A stretch of 64,000 nt of DNA from Methylophilus medardicus. GTDB taxonomy: Bacteria > Pseudomonadota > Gammaproteobacteria > Burkholderiales > Methylophilaceae. This document shows positions 18,130 to 27,756 of the stretch, one piece after another; positions within the stretch are counted from its first letter, which is position 1, and the number at the start of each line of letters is the position of its first letter. A program made the position numbers and the translations under genes. Location: assembly GCF_006363955.1 (NCBI RefSeq), contig NZ_CP040948.1:372001-436000 (forward strand). Reading direction: 5' to 3'. The notes beneath the pieces are model-generated. The model made no database searches, had not been told where the DNA came from, and saw only the letters and a program-made list of their open reading frames with translations.

Positions 18130-19398
18130 TTAATTTTTAATGGCGCGATAGCCAATGTCTTTGCGGTATTGCGCACCGTCAAACTGGATTTGCTCAACGA
18201 TTTTATAGGCTTGTTGTTGCGCAAATTTGACTGTTTCACCAAGGGCTGTCACACACAACACACGCCCGCCGCTGGTGACTACTTTGCCGTCTTTCAGCGT
18301 GGTGCCGGCATGAAACACATGGCCATCTTGTATATCCTTGGGAAGGCCGCTGATCTCATCGCCAAGTCTTGGCGTGTCTGGATAGTGGGCGCTTGCCATC
18401 ACCACGCCCAGTGCAAAACGCCAGTCCCATTCGGCTTTCGCTTGGTCCAGGGTGCCATTTACAGCATGTTCAGCCAGCCCCACCAAATCTGATTTCAAGC
18501 GCATCATGATGGGCTGCGTCTCCGGATCCCCCATGCGGCAATTAAATTCGAGCGTTTTGACGGTGCCCTCTGGGCTGATCATGAGGCCGGCATATAAAAA
18601 ACCAGTGTAGGGGATACCGTCTTTGGCCATGCCTTCAACGGTAGGGATAATGATTTCGCGCATGGCTTTGGCGTGGATCTCTGGTGTGACGACTGGCGCT
18701 GGCGAATATGCGCCCATGCCGCCCGTATTGGGGCCTTGATCTTGGTCCTGCAGGCGTTTGTGATCTTGGCTGGTCGCTAGCGGCAGAATATTTTTACCGT
18801 CCACCATCACCATAAAACTGGCTTCTTCACCGCTTAAAAACTCTTCAATCACGACACGTGCACCCGCATCACCCAGCTTATTGTCCGACAGCATGGCATC
18901 CACCGCCGCATGGGCCTCTTCAAGATGCATGGCGACCACCACGCCTTTGCCAGCGGCCAGACCATCAGCTTTAATCACAATGGGGGCGCCATTCGCCTCG
19001 ATGTAGTCGTGCGCAGCGGCGGCATCGCTGAAGGTTTGATATTTGGCTGTTGGAATATTGTGACGGACCATGAACGCTTTAGCGAAATCTTTGGAGCTTT
19101 CAAGTTGTGCAGCTGCTTTGGTCGGACCAAAGATTTTTAAGTCCGCGGCGCGGAAGGCATCGACCACGCCTTGCGATAATGGCGCCTCAGGGCCGACGAT
19201 GGTGATGGCAATTTGTTCATCTTCGGCAAATTTGACCAATTCGTCTATATTGGTTATTGGCACGTTGAGCATGTCTGGGTTGGTGGCAGTGCCTGCATTA
19301 CCCGGCGCGACATACACGCGGCTCACCGCTTTGTTTTGTGTCACTTTCCATGCCAATGCGTGTTCGCGACCGCCAGAACCAATCACTAAAACTTTCAT
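18130..19398 (-). CDS. purD: Phosphoribosylamine-glycine ligase (GAR synthetase)
   Basis: A 422-residue ATP-grasp enzyme that joins glycine to 5-phosphoribosylamine, the second step of de novo purine synthesis. It begins [18 protein letters not shown], the canonical PurD start, followed by [16 protein letters not shown], the ATP-grasp core ([11 protein letters not shown]) and [12 protein letters not shown] metal-binding segment. It lies 118 bases after purH on the same strand. The gap holds only a GC-rich stretch and a weak 7-bp inverted repeat. Confidence 0.98.
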   Translation of the reverse strand: MKVLVIGSGGREHALAWKVTQNKAVSRVYVAPGNAGTATNPDMLNVPITNIDELVKFAEDEQIAITIVGPEAPLSQGVVDAFRAADLKIFGPTKAAAQLESSKDFAKAFMVRHNIPTAKYQTFSDAAAAHDYIEANGAPIVIKADGLAAGKGVVVAMHLEEAHAAVDAMLSDNKLGDAGARVVIEEFLSGEEASFMVMVDGKNILPLATSQDHKRLQDQDQGPNTGGMGAYSPAPVVTPEIHAKAMREIIIPTVEGMAKDGIPYTGFLYAGLMISPEGTVKTLEFNCRMGDPETQPIMMRLKSDLVGLAEHAVNGTLDQAKAEWDWRFALGVVMASAHYPDTPRLGDEISGLPKDIQDGHVFHAGTTLKDGKVVTSGGRVLCVTALGETVKFAQQQAYKIVEQIQFDGAQYRKDIGYRAIKN

Positions 19399-19516
19399 TT
19401 TTTATTACCCAATCAAGTTTAAAGCCACAGAGTGCACGCAAGACCAAAAACAACACGCGGATGCAGCTAGCATCGGGGCGCCTATGCGCGCGCGGAGCCT
19501 TCTGTGGTAAATCGTA

Positions 19517-21124
19517 TTAATGTCTAAAGTGACGGATCCCGGTCACCACCATCGCCAGACCACGCTCATCTGCCGCGGCAATGACTTCTTCGTCGCGCAT
19601 GCTACCACCGGGGTGAATCACACAGCTTGCGCCTGCATCCGCCAACACATCGACCCCGTCACGGAACGGGAAAAATGCGTCAGAAGCGACCACAGACCCC
19701 TGTAGACTCAATCCGGCATTTTGCGCCTTGATGGCTGCAATTTTAGTGCTATCGACACGGCTCATCTGCCCAGCGCCTACGCCCAAAGTCATGCCATTGC
19801 CACAGAACACAATTGCGTTCGATTTCACATATTTGGCGACGTTCCAAGCAAACAGCAAGTCTTGCAGTTGTGCTGGTGTGGGTTGCAGTTTTGTGACCAC
19901 TTTGATGTCTGCCAGTTGCAAATCGTGATTATCGGCAGATTGCAACAGAATGCCAGACCCCACGCGTTTAGAGTCGACCGCATTACGACCCTGATCCCAT
20001 GCATGCTGGCCGCCGGGCGGTAAAGCGATTTTCAACACACGCACATTGGCTTTGGCAGCGAAAATGGCCAATGCTTCGGCGGTAAAGTCAGGGGCAATCA
20101 ATACTTCGACAAATTGCTTAGATACCGCTTCTGCCGCCGCGCCATCTAGGGTGCTGTTAAACGCAATAATGCCACCAAAGGCCGAGGTCGGATCTGTTTT
20201 CAGCGCTTTGCTGTAGGCTTCAAGTCCGTTTGCGCCCAAGGCGACGCCACAAGGATTTGCATGTTTCACAATCACGCATGCTGGGCCAGTAAAGGATTTG
20301 ACGGCTTCCCAGGCGGCATCGGCATCCGCAATATTGTTGTAACTAAGTTCTTTCCCTTGTAGTTGTTGTGCGGTGGCAAGACTGCCGGGCGCCGGGTACA
20401 AGTCACGGTAAAATGCGGCTTGTTGATGGCTATTTTCACCATAACGCAGGTCTTGCACTTTGACAAAGTTGCTATTCATTTGGCCAGGGAACTGCTGAAT
20501 GACGGGTTTGCCAGTGCTTTCGGTGTCTGCAAAGTGAATAGCAGACAGGTAGTTGCTGATGGCCGCATCATATTGCGCGATACGGTTAAAGGCAGCTACA
20601 GATAGTTGAAAGCGGGTGGCTTTTGACACCGAGCCCTGATTGGCTTTTAACTCACTGATGACCGCCGCATACTGTGCTGCATCCGTCAGTACCGCAACAT
20701 CGTTCCAGTTTTTTGCGGCGGAGCGCACCATGGCAGGACCGCCGATATCGATATTTTCGATAGCATCTTCTAGCGTGCAGTCGGCCTTGGCTACGGTAGC
20801 TTCAAACGGATACAGATTCACCACCAGCAAGTCGATGGTTTCGATGCCATATTGTTGCATCGCGGCTACATGTTCCGGCAAATCTCGACGGCCCAACAGG
20901 CCACCATGCACCTTAGGATGCAGTGTTTTGACACGGCCATCCAGCATTTCTGGAAAGCCAGTAAAGTCACTGACTTCTTTCACCGGAATGCTGTTGTCAC
21001 GGAATAGTTTAGCCGTGCCACCAGTCGAAAGAATTTCTACGCCGAGTTGGTGCAGGGATTGTGCCAGTTCAAGGACTCCGGTTTTATCGGAGACACTAAT
21101 AAGCGCGCGTTTAATGGTCGTCAT
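19517..21124 (-). CDS. purH: Bifunctional AICAR formyltransferase / IMP cyclohydrolase
   Basis: A 535-residue enzyme for the last two steps of IMP synthesis. The N-terminal cyclohydrolase domain (MGS-like fold, ~1-190) shows [15 protein letters not shown] and [14 protein letters not shown]. The transformylase domain has the catalytic K-H-A-N-P-C-G motif and ends R-D-E-E-V-I-x-A-A-D-E. Length fits the family (E. coli 529). It begins only 37 bases after the terminator hairpin behind fis, leaving no room for an ordinary separate promoter between them. Confidence 0.98.
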   Translation of the reverse strand: MTTIKRALISVSDKTGVLELAQSLHQLGVEILSTGGTAKLFRDNSIPVKEVSDFTGFPEMLDGRVKTLHPKVHGGLLGRRDLPEHVAAMQQYGIETIDLLVVNLYPFEATVAKADCTLEDAIENIDIGGPAMVRSAAKNWNDVAVLTDAAQYAAVISELKANQGSVSKATRFQLSVAAFNRIAQYDAAISNYLSAIHFADTESTGKPVIQQFPGQMNSNFVKVQDLRYGENSHQQAAFYRDLYPAPGSLATAQQLQGKELSYNNIADADAAWEAVKSFTGPACVIVKHANPCGVALGANGLEAYSKALKTDPTSAFGGIIAFNSTLDGAAAEAVSKQFVEVLIAPDFTAEALAIFAAKANVRVLKIALPPGGQHAWDQGRNAVDSKRVGSGILLQSADNHDLQLADIKVVTKLQPTPAQLQDLLFAWNVAKYVKSNAIVFCGNGMTLGVGAGQMSRVDSTKIAAIKAQNAGLSLQGSVVASDAFFPFRDGVDVLADAGASCVIHPGGSMRDEEVIAAADERGLAMVVTGIRHFRH

Positions 21125-21149
21125 GAATGTGAGTGGAATTGCGTGATAA

Positions 21150-21188
21150 AGAAAATGAAAAGGTCTGGTGATGCATCATCACCAGACC
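21150..21188 (-). terminator. Strong hairpin terminator or attenuator between fis and purH
   Basis: Arms 21162-21173 and 21177-21188 are exact 12-base complements around a 3-base spacer; on the minus strand they are followed by a T-rich stretch (TTTT, then CA, then TTTT). It begins 10 bases past the fis stop and purH starts about 37 bases beyond the first arm. It probably lowers transcription entering purH from dusB-fis. Confidence 0.8.
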
Positions 21189-21198
21189 CGGGTTAAGT

Positions 21199-21435
21199 CT
21201 ATTCCAGGCCGTAGGCGGCCATTTTTTTTCTGAGCGTATTACGGTTAATGCCCATCATATCAGCGGCTTTGCTCTGGTTGCCACCGACCTTGTTTAGGAC
21301 ATACTCCAGCATGGGTTTTTCAACACAGCCCAATACCATATCGTAAATGGCGTGCGGTGGTTGGCCGTCGAGGTGCGTGAAATAGTCATCCAGTGACTCG
21401 CGCACGGCCAGACTCAATTTGCTATCAGTTTGCAT
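21199..21435 (-). CDS. fis: DNA-binding protein Fis
   Basis: A 78-residue Fis homologue. The C-terminal helix-turn-helix is clear: V-G-G-N-Q-S-K-A-A-D-M-M-G-I-N-R-N-T-L-R-K-K-M (residues ~53-75). The acidic N-terminal beta-hairpin arm of enterobacterial Fis (98 aa) is shortened, as is usual in Betaproteobacteria. Fis is a nucleoid protein that bends DNA and activates growth-related promoters. It starts on the last base of the dusB stop (TGATG overlap), the conserved dusB-fis operon. Confidence 0.95.
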   Translation of the reverse strand: MQTDSKLSLAVRESLDDYFTHLDGQPPHAIYDMVLGCVEKPMLEYVLNKVGGNQSKAADMMGINRNTLRKKMAAYGLE

Positions 21436-22463
21436 CAGGCGGCCAGCTCCTCATCACCATTGTCGTCGTTTTCAACGTACACCAGTCGATCATTCTTTGC
21501 TTTGAGTTCACCAAAAAAGTCGTTGATCGCGTGTAATTGCAGCTCAATGGTTTGCAGGGTGTTCATATTGTGTCGAAAAGCAGCGGAGCCGGATAAACCT
21601 TTGGTATACCAGGAGATATGTTTACGGGCCACGCGCATGCCGGTCAGATCGCCATAGAATTCGTACAAATCATGCAAATGTTCCAGCATGACTTGGTGAA
21701 TTTCATCCACAGTGGGCGGGAGCATATGCTCGCCGGTGTTCAAAAAATGCTCAGTTTCACGGAAAATCCAAGGCCTGCCTTGTGCGGCGCGTCCAATCAT
21801 CACCGCATCTGCACCTGTGTAATCCAATACAAATTTGGCTTTTTCGGGGGTGGTGATGTCACCGTTAGCAATCAGCGGGATACGGATCGCCTGCTTGACG
21901 GCGGCAATGGTGTCATATTCTGCATCGCCATGATAAAGGTCGTTGCGCGTGCGGCCATGAATGGTCAACGCTTGCACCCCGATATCTTCCGCCATTTTGG
22001 CGATCTGAATTGCATTTTTGTTTTGCCTATCCCAGCCGGTGCGGATTTTAAGTGTCACCGGCACATCTACCGCGGCCACGACCGCTTTGAGGATTTGTGA
22101 TACCAGCGGTTCGTCGCGCAATAACGCAGACCCGGCCATCACATTACATATCTTCTTGGCGGGACAGCCCATGTTGATATCAATGATTTGCGCGCCATTG
22201 TCGACATTATGTTTGGCGGCTTCGGCCATCATGGCCGGTTCGGCGCCTGCAATCTGTACCGAAATCGGGCTGACCTCTCCCTCATGGTTAGCGCGGCGCT
22301 TGGTTTTTTCACTGCCATACAGCAGCGAATTAGACGTGACCATTTCAGACACGGCGAGTCCGGCACCCATTTTTTTGCACAGCATGCGAAATGGGCGATC
22401 AGTGACACCCGCCATGGGGGCAACAACGAGGTTGTTCTTTAATAGGTGTGGTCCGATTTGCAT
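21435..22463 (-). CDS. dusB: tRNA-dihydrouridine synthase B
   Basis: A 342-residue FMN enzyme that reduces uridine to dihydrouridine in the tRNA D-loop. It has the N-terminal V-V-A-P-M-A-G-V-T-D, the catalytic Cys in D-I-N-M-G-C-P-A-K-K, the TIM-barrel motif L-T-I-H-G-R-T-R and the FMN phosphate site D-A-V-M-I-G-R-A-A-Q-G-R-P-W. Coupling to fis (1-base overlap) supports the DusB subtype over DusA or DusC. It is the first gene of the dusB-fis unit. Confidence 0.97.
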   Translation of the reverse strand: MQIGPHLLKNNLVVAPMAGVTDRPFRMLCKKMGAGLAVSEMVTSNSLLYGSEKTKRRANHEGEVSPISVQIAGAEPAMMAEAAKHNVDNGAQIIDINMGCPAKKICNVMAGSALLRDEPLVSQILKAVVAAVDVPVTLKIRTGWDRQNKNAIQIAKMAEDIGVQALTIHGRTRNDLYHGDAEYDTIAAVKQAIRIPLIANGDITTPEKAKFVLDYTGADAVMIGRAAQGRPWIFRETEHFLNTGEHMLPPTVDEIHQVMLEHLHDLYEFYGDLTGMRVARKHISWYTKGLSGSAAFRHNMNTLQTIELQLHAINDFFGELKAKNDRLVYVENDDNGDEELAA

Positions 22464-22551
22464 GGATGGCGTGCTTGGATAAGTCAGTGAAAAGACTGAC
22501 TATTTTAACTGCAAATCGTCGATCAGGGAATGCGTAAACTGGATTTTTTGC

Positions 22552-23178
22552 TTATTTTTTACGCAGTTTGATGTGCGTGTCTATGAGTTGCTGCGCGCGG
22601 TCACGGAATAAAGTGCCTTCGGTGTCCTTCACCCACATGTGTAACAAGCCGGAAAAAAACAAGTGCGTATCCATCGCCAGTTCTGCGGCGGTCAGTTGCG
22701 TGCCCACTTGGCCAATCTCTTGCGCTTTTGCATACGCCTGTTCCATTTTGTGAACGAGTCCGCTACAGTTGCTTAATATGGATTGCAATACATCGGCAAA
22801 CTCATCGACATATTCACATTTGGTCATCATGACTTCATAGGTGGCGCGGGTGGTGGGGTCGTCATCCAGCACCTGTATGGTGCTTTCGAGGTGTTTGCGA
22901 ATACGTCCCAACGGGTCAAAATGCGGTTCGTCCACGTTGCCCAGTAGCGTGTCATCCATGCGATCGATCAGCGGAAGGTAGACCTCCTCACGCATGGCAT
23001 GAAACAGTTCTGCCTTGTTTTGAAAATGCCAATAGACTGCGCCGCGTGTGACGCTAGCGTGCGTGGCGATCTGTTCCAGACTCGTTCGGCTGACGCCTTT
23101 GAGAAGGAACATTTCGCGTGCAGCATCAATAATGCGCTGACGCGTGATTGCGGCATCTTCTTTGGTTTTACGTACCAT
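22552..23178 (-). CDS. acrR: TetR-family repressor of the efflux operon (AcrR-like)
   Basis: A 208-residue TetR regulator. The N-terminus MVRKTKEDAAITRQRIIDAA leads into the helix-turn-helix (L-E-Q-I-A-T-H-A-S-V-T-R-G-A-V-Y-W-H-F), strikingly close to AcrR/TtgR/MexR-operon TetR proteins. The C-terminal ligand domain is of the AcrR C-terminal type. It is divergent from the RND pump genes, and the 180-base gap holds an operator much like that of E. coli acrAB. Expected role: binds the pump promoter and lets go on binding hydrophobic drugs. Confidence 0.92.
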   Translation of the reverse strand: MVRKTKEDAAITRQRIIDAAREMFLLKGVSRTSLEQIATHASVTRGAVYWHFQNKAELFHAMREEVYLPLIDRMDDTLLGNVDEPHFDPLGRIRKHLESTIQVLDDDPTTRATYEVMMTKCEYVDEFADVLQSILSNCSGLVHKMEQAYAKAQEIGQVGTQLTAAELAMDTHLFFSGLLHMWVKDTEGTLFRDRAQQLIDTHIKLRKK

Positions 23179-23278
23179 CAGTGGTTATCGCTCTTAAGTT
23201 TCATTAAAGGTTCTTGGTTGTTTGATATTTTAGCAGTGATGCTCGCCTGACGAGACAGCAAATTTTTTGCAAAACCCA

Positions 23279-23327
23279 TTTACATACATTCATGTTTGTA
23301 TATAATATACATCCAAGACTGTATGTA
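23279..23327 (+). promoter_or_regulatory. Efflux-operon promoter overlapped by AcrR-like operators
   Basis: A -35 TTTACA (23279-23284), 16-base spacer and -10 TATAAT (23301-23306) point at the adaptor gene. Over the promoter lies TACATACATT...TTTGTATATA (23281-23304), nearly the palindrome known for E. coli AcrR at acrAB. A second, weaker copy with TACAT...ATGTA half-sites is at 23308-23327. Occupancy by the divergent TetR protein would block RNA polymerase. Sequence match only. Confidence 0.75.
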
Positions 23328-23360
23328 ATCAAGTCATTTTTAAAATTTTAAGAGGATAAC

Positions 23361-24533
23361 ATGTTGATTTCACGGACTATCCAGCCTCATCGTACCCTGC
23401 TCGTGCTTGCTTTAGGAATGGCGTTGGCCGCCTGCGGAAAATCATCCAGCGGGCAAGCGCCGGCGGCGGGCGCCATGCCACCGATGCCGGTCACGGTACA
23501 AACGGTCACGGCAGAAACAGTGCCAGTGCAAACTGAAGTGGTCGCGCAAACTGAGGGCGCCAAGCAAATTGAAGTGCGTCCACGTGTGGGTGGCATTATC
23601 TTGAAGCGCCTCTATCAAGAGGGCGAGCCAGTCAAGGCTGGTCAGGACATGTTTCTGATCGACCCCGTGCCATTTCAACTGCAAGTGGAACAATCTAAAG
23701 CGTTGATTGCACAGCAAAAAGCCCGCATTGAGCAAACCGCGCGTGAGGCGCAGCGTTTAAAAGGCTTGCTCGAAACGCGCTCGATCAGTCAACGTGAATA
23801 CGACAACGCCGCGTCAGATAACGCCGTGGCTGCTGCAACGCTGCTGCAATATCAAGCGCAGCTGCGTGAGGCTGAATTGAATTTATCCTATACCCATGTC
23901 AAAGCGCCTGAAAGTGGCATTGGTGGACGTTTTGTGTTGTCAGAAGGTGCGCTGGCCAGTGCCAACACCACCTTGTTGAGCACCATTGTGCAAGTGTCAC
24001 CAATTTGGGTACGTTTTAGTTTATCTGAATCTGAGCTGCTGACCTTGGGCGGGCATCTGCGTCCCGGGCGAGTGCAGGATGTGCGCTTGATTCTGGCCGA
24101 CAATACCGAATACCCACAAGCCGGCAAAATTAACTTTTCTGCCAGCCAGATTGATCCTGCGTTAGGCACGCAACAGTTACGCGCTGAGTTTCAGAATGCT
24201 GATCGTGCGTTGTTACCTGGGCAGTTCGTGCGCGTGCGCCTGACCACGGGTAAACGTGATGGGGTATATCTGATTCCGCAAACCGCTATCTTGACCGGCC
24301 AACAAGGAAAATTTGTGTTTGTAGCTGAAAAAGACAAAGAAGGTAAAACCATTGCGGCAGCGCGCCCGATTGCGGCGGGTGGCTGGTTTAACGACCGTTG
24401 GGTTGTGCTTAATGGGTTGACAGCGGGCGATCAGGTGATTACCGATAATCTCATCAAAGTCCGTCCGGGCGCGCCGGTAGCACCGCATGCCCCAGACGCC
24501 GCGCCGCCTGCAGCCGACAAAACCAAAGGCTAG
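23361..24533 (+). CDS. RND efflux periplasmic adaptor (AcrA/MexA type)
   Basis: A 390-residue membrane-fusion lipoprotein. The signal peptide ends in the lipobox L-A-A-C (Cys25), so the mature protein is lipid-anchored to the inner membrane. It has the lipoyl/barrel-sandwich halves (V-R-P-R-V-G-G-I-I at ~72 and V-K-A-P-E-S-G-I-G-G at ~182), a coiled-coil hairpin between them (~100-170), then beta-barrel and membrane-proximal domains and a Pro/Ala-rich tail. It bridges the RND pump and outer-membrane channel encoded next. AAGAGGATAAC precedes the ATG. Confidence 0.95.
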   Translation: MLISRTIQPHRTLLVLALGMALAACGKSSSGQAPAAGAMPPMPVTVQTVTAETVPVQTEVVAQTEGAKQIEVRPRVGGIILKRLYQEGEPVKAGQDMFLIDPVPFQLQVEQSKALIAQQKARIEQTAREAQRLKGLLETRSISQREYDNAASDNAVAAATLLQYQAQLREAELNLSYTHVKAPESGIGGRFVLSEGALASANTTLLSTIVQVSPIWVRFSLSESELLTLGGHLRPGRVQDVRLILADNTEYPQAGKINFSASQIDPALGTQQLRAEFQNADRALLPGQFVRVRLTTGKRDGVYLIPQTAILTGQQGKFVFVAEKDKEGKTIAAARPIAAGGWFNDRWVVLNGLTAGDQVITDNLIKVRPGAPVAPHAPDAAPPAADKTKG

Positions 24534-24621
24534 AACGCACTAGGTTTGAAGTTAGTTTTCGATTTAATCATGTTATGTGGGGCCTGCGTTTGAAATTCAG
24601 GCCCGTCTCAGGGAAAACGAT

Positions 24622-27600
24622 ATGACCCGATTTTTTATCACCCGGCCTATTTTTGCCAGCGTGCTGTCTATCATCATCGTGTTGGCAGGCTTGGCGGCGG
24701 CATTTAAATTGCCGATCGCTCAATACCCGCAAATTGCGCCGCCAACCGTGCTGATTACTGCCAGCTATCCTGGTGCCAGTGCCGAAACGCTGTCTAGAAC
24801 AGTGGCTGCGCCGATTGAAGAGCAACTCAGTGGCGTTGAAAACCTGTTGTACTTTAACTCCAGCTCGGACAGTAGCGGCACACTAACGATTACCGCCACC
24901 TTTGATATTGGTACCAATGTCGACCAGGCGACGTTTAACGTCAGCAACCGCGTCAATATTGCGTTGCCGCGCTTGCCCGAGGATGTACGTCGGACCGGGG
25001 TGGTGGTGCAGAAACGATCAAACGATATTCTGTTAGTGGTGATGCTGATCTCTAAAAAGAAAGAGCATGACCGCTTGTTTTTGAGCAACTATGCGACTTT
25101 GAACGTATTAGACGAGTTTAAGCGGATTAAAGGCGTGGGTGATGTGACCATTTTTGGTGGTCAGGATTACTCTATGCGCGTGTGGCTGCGCCCGGATCGT
25201 ATGGCGCAACTAGGCGTCTCCACCAGTGATATCTCTGCGGCGATTAGTGCACAAAATGCACAATATGCGGCCGGTAAAATTGGTGCCGAACCGGCATTAC
25301 CGAATCAGCAACTGGCGTTTACGGTGACAGCCAAAGGCCGCTTAATCGAGCCTGAAGAGTTTGGCAACATTATTATCCGTGCGCAGGGCCCGAATGGCGT
25401 ACTGCGCTTGAAGGATGTCGCTCGGATTGAACTCGGTGCACAAACCTATAACGTGGCGTCAGCGCTGAACGGGCAACCTGGAGTGGCACTGCCTATCTTT
25501 TTACAAAGTGGCGCCAATGCGCTGGAGACCGCCGAAGCCATCAAAGCTAAGGTCAATGAGTTAAAGCTCAAGTTTCCTGAGGGCATGGACTACAACATTC
25601 CTTATGACACCAGCGACTTTGTAAAAGCAACCATTAAAGAGGTCTTCCACACCTTTGGTGAGGCGCTGATTCTGGTGGTGTTGGTGGTATTCCTCTTTTT
25701 ACAAAGCTGGCGTGCGACGCTGATTCCGATGATTGCTGTACCGATTTCGATTGTTGGTACCTTTGCCGGCTTGTACCTGTTTGGTTTCTCCATCAACCTG
25801 CTGACCTTATTTGCCATGATTCTGGCCATCGGTATTGTGGTGGATGATGCCATTGTGGTGTTAGAAAACACCGAACGATTAATGAAGGAAGAAAACCTGA
25901 ATCCTTTGCATGCGGCGATTAAGTCGATTGCGCAGGTGCAGGCAGCGGTCATAGCTATTGTGCTGGTGCTGTGTGCCGTATTCGTGCCGGTGGCTTTCCA
26001 AGGCGGGATTGCGGGTGAGCTATATCGTCAGTTTGCAGTGACGGTGGCGATTTCGGTGGTGATTTCAGGCGTGGTGGCATTAACCCTGACGCCCGCCCTG
26101 TGCGCGATGATTTTGAAAAATGGTCACCATGAAAATGCCTTTTTTAGAACATTTAACCGTGGCTTTAATCGGCTAACAAATCTGTATACCGGCACGGTGA
26201 AAATGACCTTGCATCATAAAATCATCGGTGCGGTAGTGTTTGGCGCCATGGTGATTGTGATGATCTTCTTGTTCCGTGCAGTGCCCGGCGGTTTTGTGCC
26301 GCCTGAGGACCAAGGCTATGTGATCAGCATTGTGGTAATGCCGGATGGCGCCACCTTGAAACGCACCTCACAAACCACAGAAAACATTCGAGCTGCTATC
26401 GCCAAAGACCCCGCCACTGCGCATGAGTTTGCGGTGAATGGTTTTGAGTTGCTGACTGGGGCCAACAAAACCAACGCAGCGACCATGTTTGTTCGAATGA
26501 AAGACTGGGATGCGCGGACGACTAATGCCGACCAGATGGTGGGTAAGTTGATTGGCGTGGGCATGAGCCAACCTGATGGCATGGGCTTTGCCGTGAACCC
26601 ACCAGCGATTCGTGGTTTAGGCTCTGCCGGCGGGTTTGAGGTCTATGTGCAAAGTCATGGCGATACCGATCCGATCAAGTTGGCGCAAGTGATGAACAAC
26701 TTTATGGACGCCATGCGTGCCAGCCCACAACTGACAGGGATTAACAGCTTCTTCCGCCCGACCGTGCCGCAATTGTTTATTGAGGTCGATGAGGCGAAAG
26801 CGCTGTCACAAAATGTGAAAATTGCTGACATCTACGCGACCTTGCAAAGCACCATGGGCTCGCTATACGTCAATGACTTTAACCGCAGTGGCCGTACCTA
26901 CCGCGTGCAACTCCAAGCGGAAGCAGAATATCGGATGAAGCCGGAAGATTTGGGTAAGGTATATGTGCGTAGCCAACCGACCGAAGAAAGTCCGAACGGC
27001 AATATGGTGCCGATGTCTGCGCTGGCAAAAGTAAGCAATATTGTGGGTGCCGAGCAACTGGAACGCTATAACGGGCTATTGTCTGCCAAAGTGTTTGGTA
27101 GCGGTGCCGCCGGCGTCAGTTCTGGCGATGCGATTAAATTGGTTGAGAAAATTGCCAAGGAAAATCTGCCAGATGGCTACCAAATCGCCTGGACTGGCCA
27201 AGCCTATCAAGAAAACCGTACCGGTTCTGCTGCGCTGGTGGCGTTTGCCTTTGCCACGATTATGGTGTTCTTGATTCTGGCCGCGCAATTTGAAACCTGG
27301 GCACTGCCATTGGCGGTGATTATGGCGATTCCATTTGCGATGACGGGCGCGCTGATTGCGGTGCTCACCCGCGGCATGAACAACGATATCTACTTCCAGA
27401 TTGGTTTGATCACTCTCATCGGGTTGGCGGCTAAAAACGCGATTCTGATTGTAGAATTTGCCTCACAAAAAATGGAAGAAGGCATGCCACTGGCTGAGGC
27501 GGCGTTAGAAGCAGCGCGTTTGCGTTTCAGACCGATTGTGATGACGTCGATGGCGTTTATGCTTGGTATCATCCCACTGGTATTTGCCACCGGTGCAGGT

Positions 27601-27756
27601 GCGGCAGCGCGTCAATCGATGGGGACTGGGGTGTTTGGCGGTATGTTGATAGCGACATTCATTGCCACTATTTTTATCCCATTGTTCTTTACTTGGTTGA
27701 CCAATGAGAAAAAAGTGCGCCACCATGGGCACATTTCAGAAGAGGAATCGGTATGA
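24622..27756 (+). CDS. RND multidrug efflux pump, AcrB/MexB (HAE-1) type
   Basis: A 1044-residue inner-membrane proton-driven exporter. It begins MTRFFITRPIFASVLSII, the typical HAE-1 start, which is why the ATG at 24622 is used and not 45 bases upstream. Signature blocks include D-V-R-R-T-G-V-V-V-Q-K, the TM4 proton-relay Asp pair in IGIVVDDAIVVLENTER, and the TM10-11 region with G-L-A-A-K-N-A-I-L-I-V-E-F-A. It works as a trimer with the adaptor before it and the channel after it. Its stop overlaps the next start (ATGA). Probable substrates are hydrophobic drugs, dyes and solvents, by family. Confidence 0.96.
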   Translation: MTRFFITRPIFASVLSIIIVLAGLAAAFKLPIAQYPQIAPPTVLITASYPGASAETLSRTVAAPIEEQLSGVENLLYFNSSSDSSGTLTITATFDIGTNVDQATFNVSNRVNIALPRLPEDVRRTGVVVQKRSNDILLVVMLISKKKEHDRLFLSNYATLNVLDEFKRIKGVGDVTIFGGQDYSMRVWLRPDRMAQLGVSTSDISAAISAQNAQYAAGKIGAEPALPNQQLAFTVTAKGRLIEPEEFGNIIIRAQGPNGVLRLKDVARIELGAQTYNVASALNGQPGVALPIFLQSGANALETAEAIKAKVNELKLKFPEGMDYNIPYDTSDFVKATIKEVFHTFGEALILVVLVVFLFLQSWRATLIPMIAVPISIVGTFAGLYLFGFSINLLTLFAMILAIGIVVDDAIVVLENTERLMKEENLNPLHAAIKSIAQVQAAVIAIVLVLCAVFVPVAFQGGIAGELYRQFAVTVAISVVISGVVALTLTPALCAMILKNGHHENAFFRTFNRGFNRLTNLYTGTVKMTLHHKIIGAVVFGAMVIVMIFLFRAVPGGFVPPEDQGYVISIVVMPDGATLKRTSQTTENIRAAIAKDPATAHEFAVNGFELLTGANKTNAATMFVRMKDWDARTTNADQMVGKLIGVGMSQPDGMGFAVNPPAIRGLGSAGGFEVYVQSHGDTDPIKLAQVMNNFMDAMRASPQLTGINSFFRPTVPQLFIEVDEAKALSQNVKIADIYATLQSTMGSLYVNDFNRSGRTYRVQLQAEAEYRMKPEDLGKVYVRSQPTEESPNGNMVPMSALAKVSNIVGAEQLERYNGLLSAKVFGSGAAGVSSGDAIKLVEKIAKENLPDGYQIAWTGQAYQENRTGSAALVAFAFATIMVFLILAAQFETWALPLAVIMAIPFAMTGALIAVLTRGMNNDIYFQIGLITLIGLAAKNAILIVEFASQKMEEGMPLAEAALEAARLRFRPIVMTSMAFMLGIIPLVFATGAGAAARQSMGTGVFGGMLIATFIATIFIPLFFTWLTNEKKVRHHGHISEEESV

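Noticed and set aside
19399-19516. CCACAGA/TCTGTGG inverted repeat between purH and purD
   Set aside because: Only seven bases per arm, 70 bases apart; no clear regulatory meaning.
24577-24621. Upstream ATG for the RND pump gene
   Set aside because: Homologues start at MTRFF; the extra 15 residues are not typical and would precede the first membrane helix with an unconserved tail.
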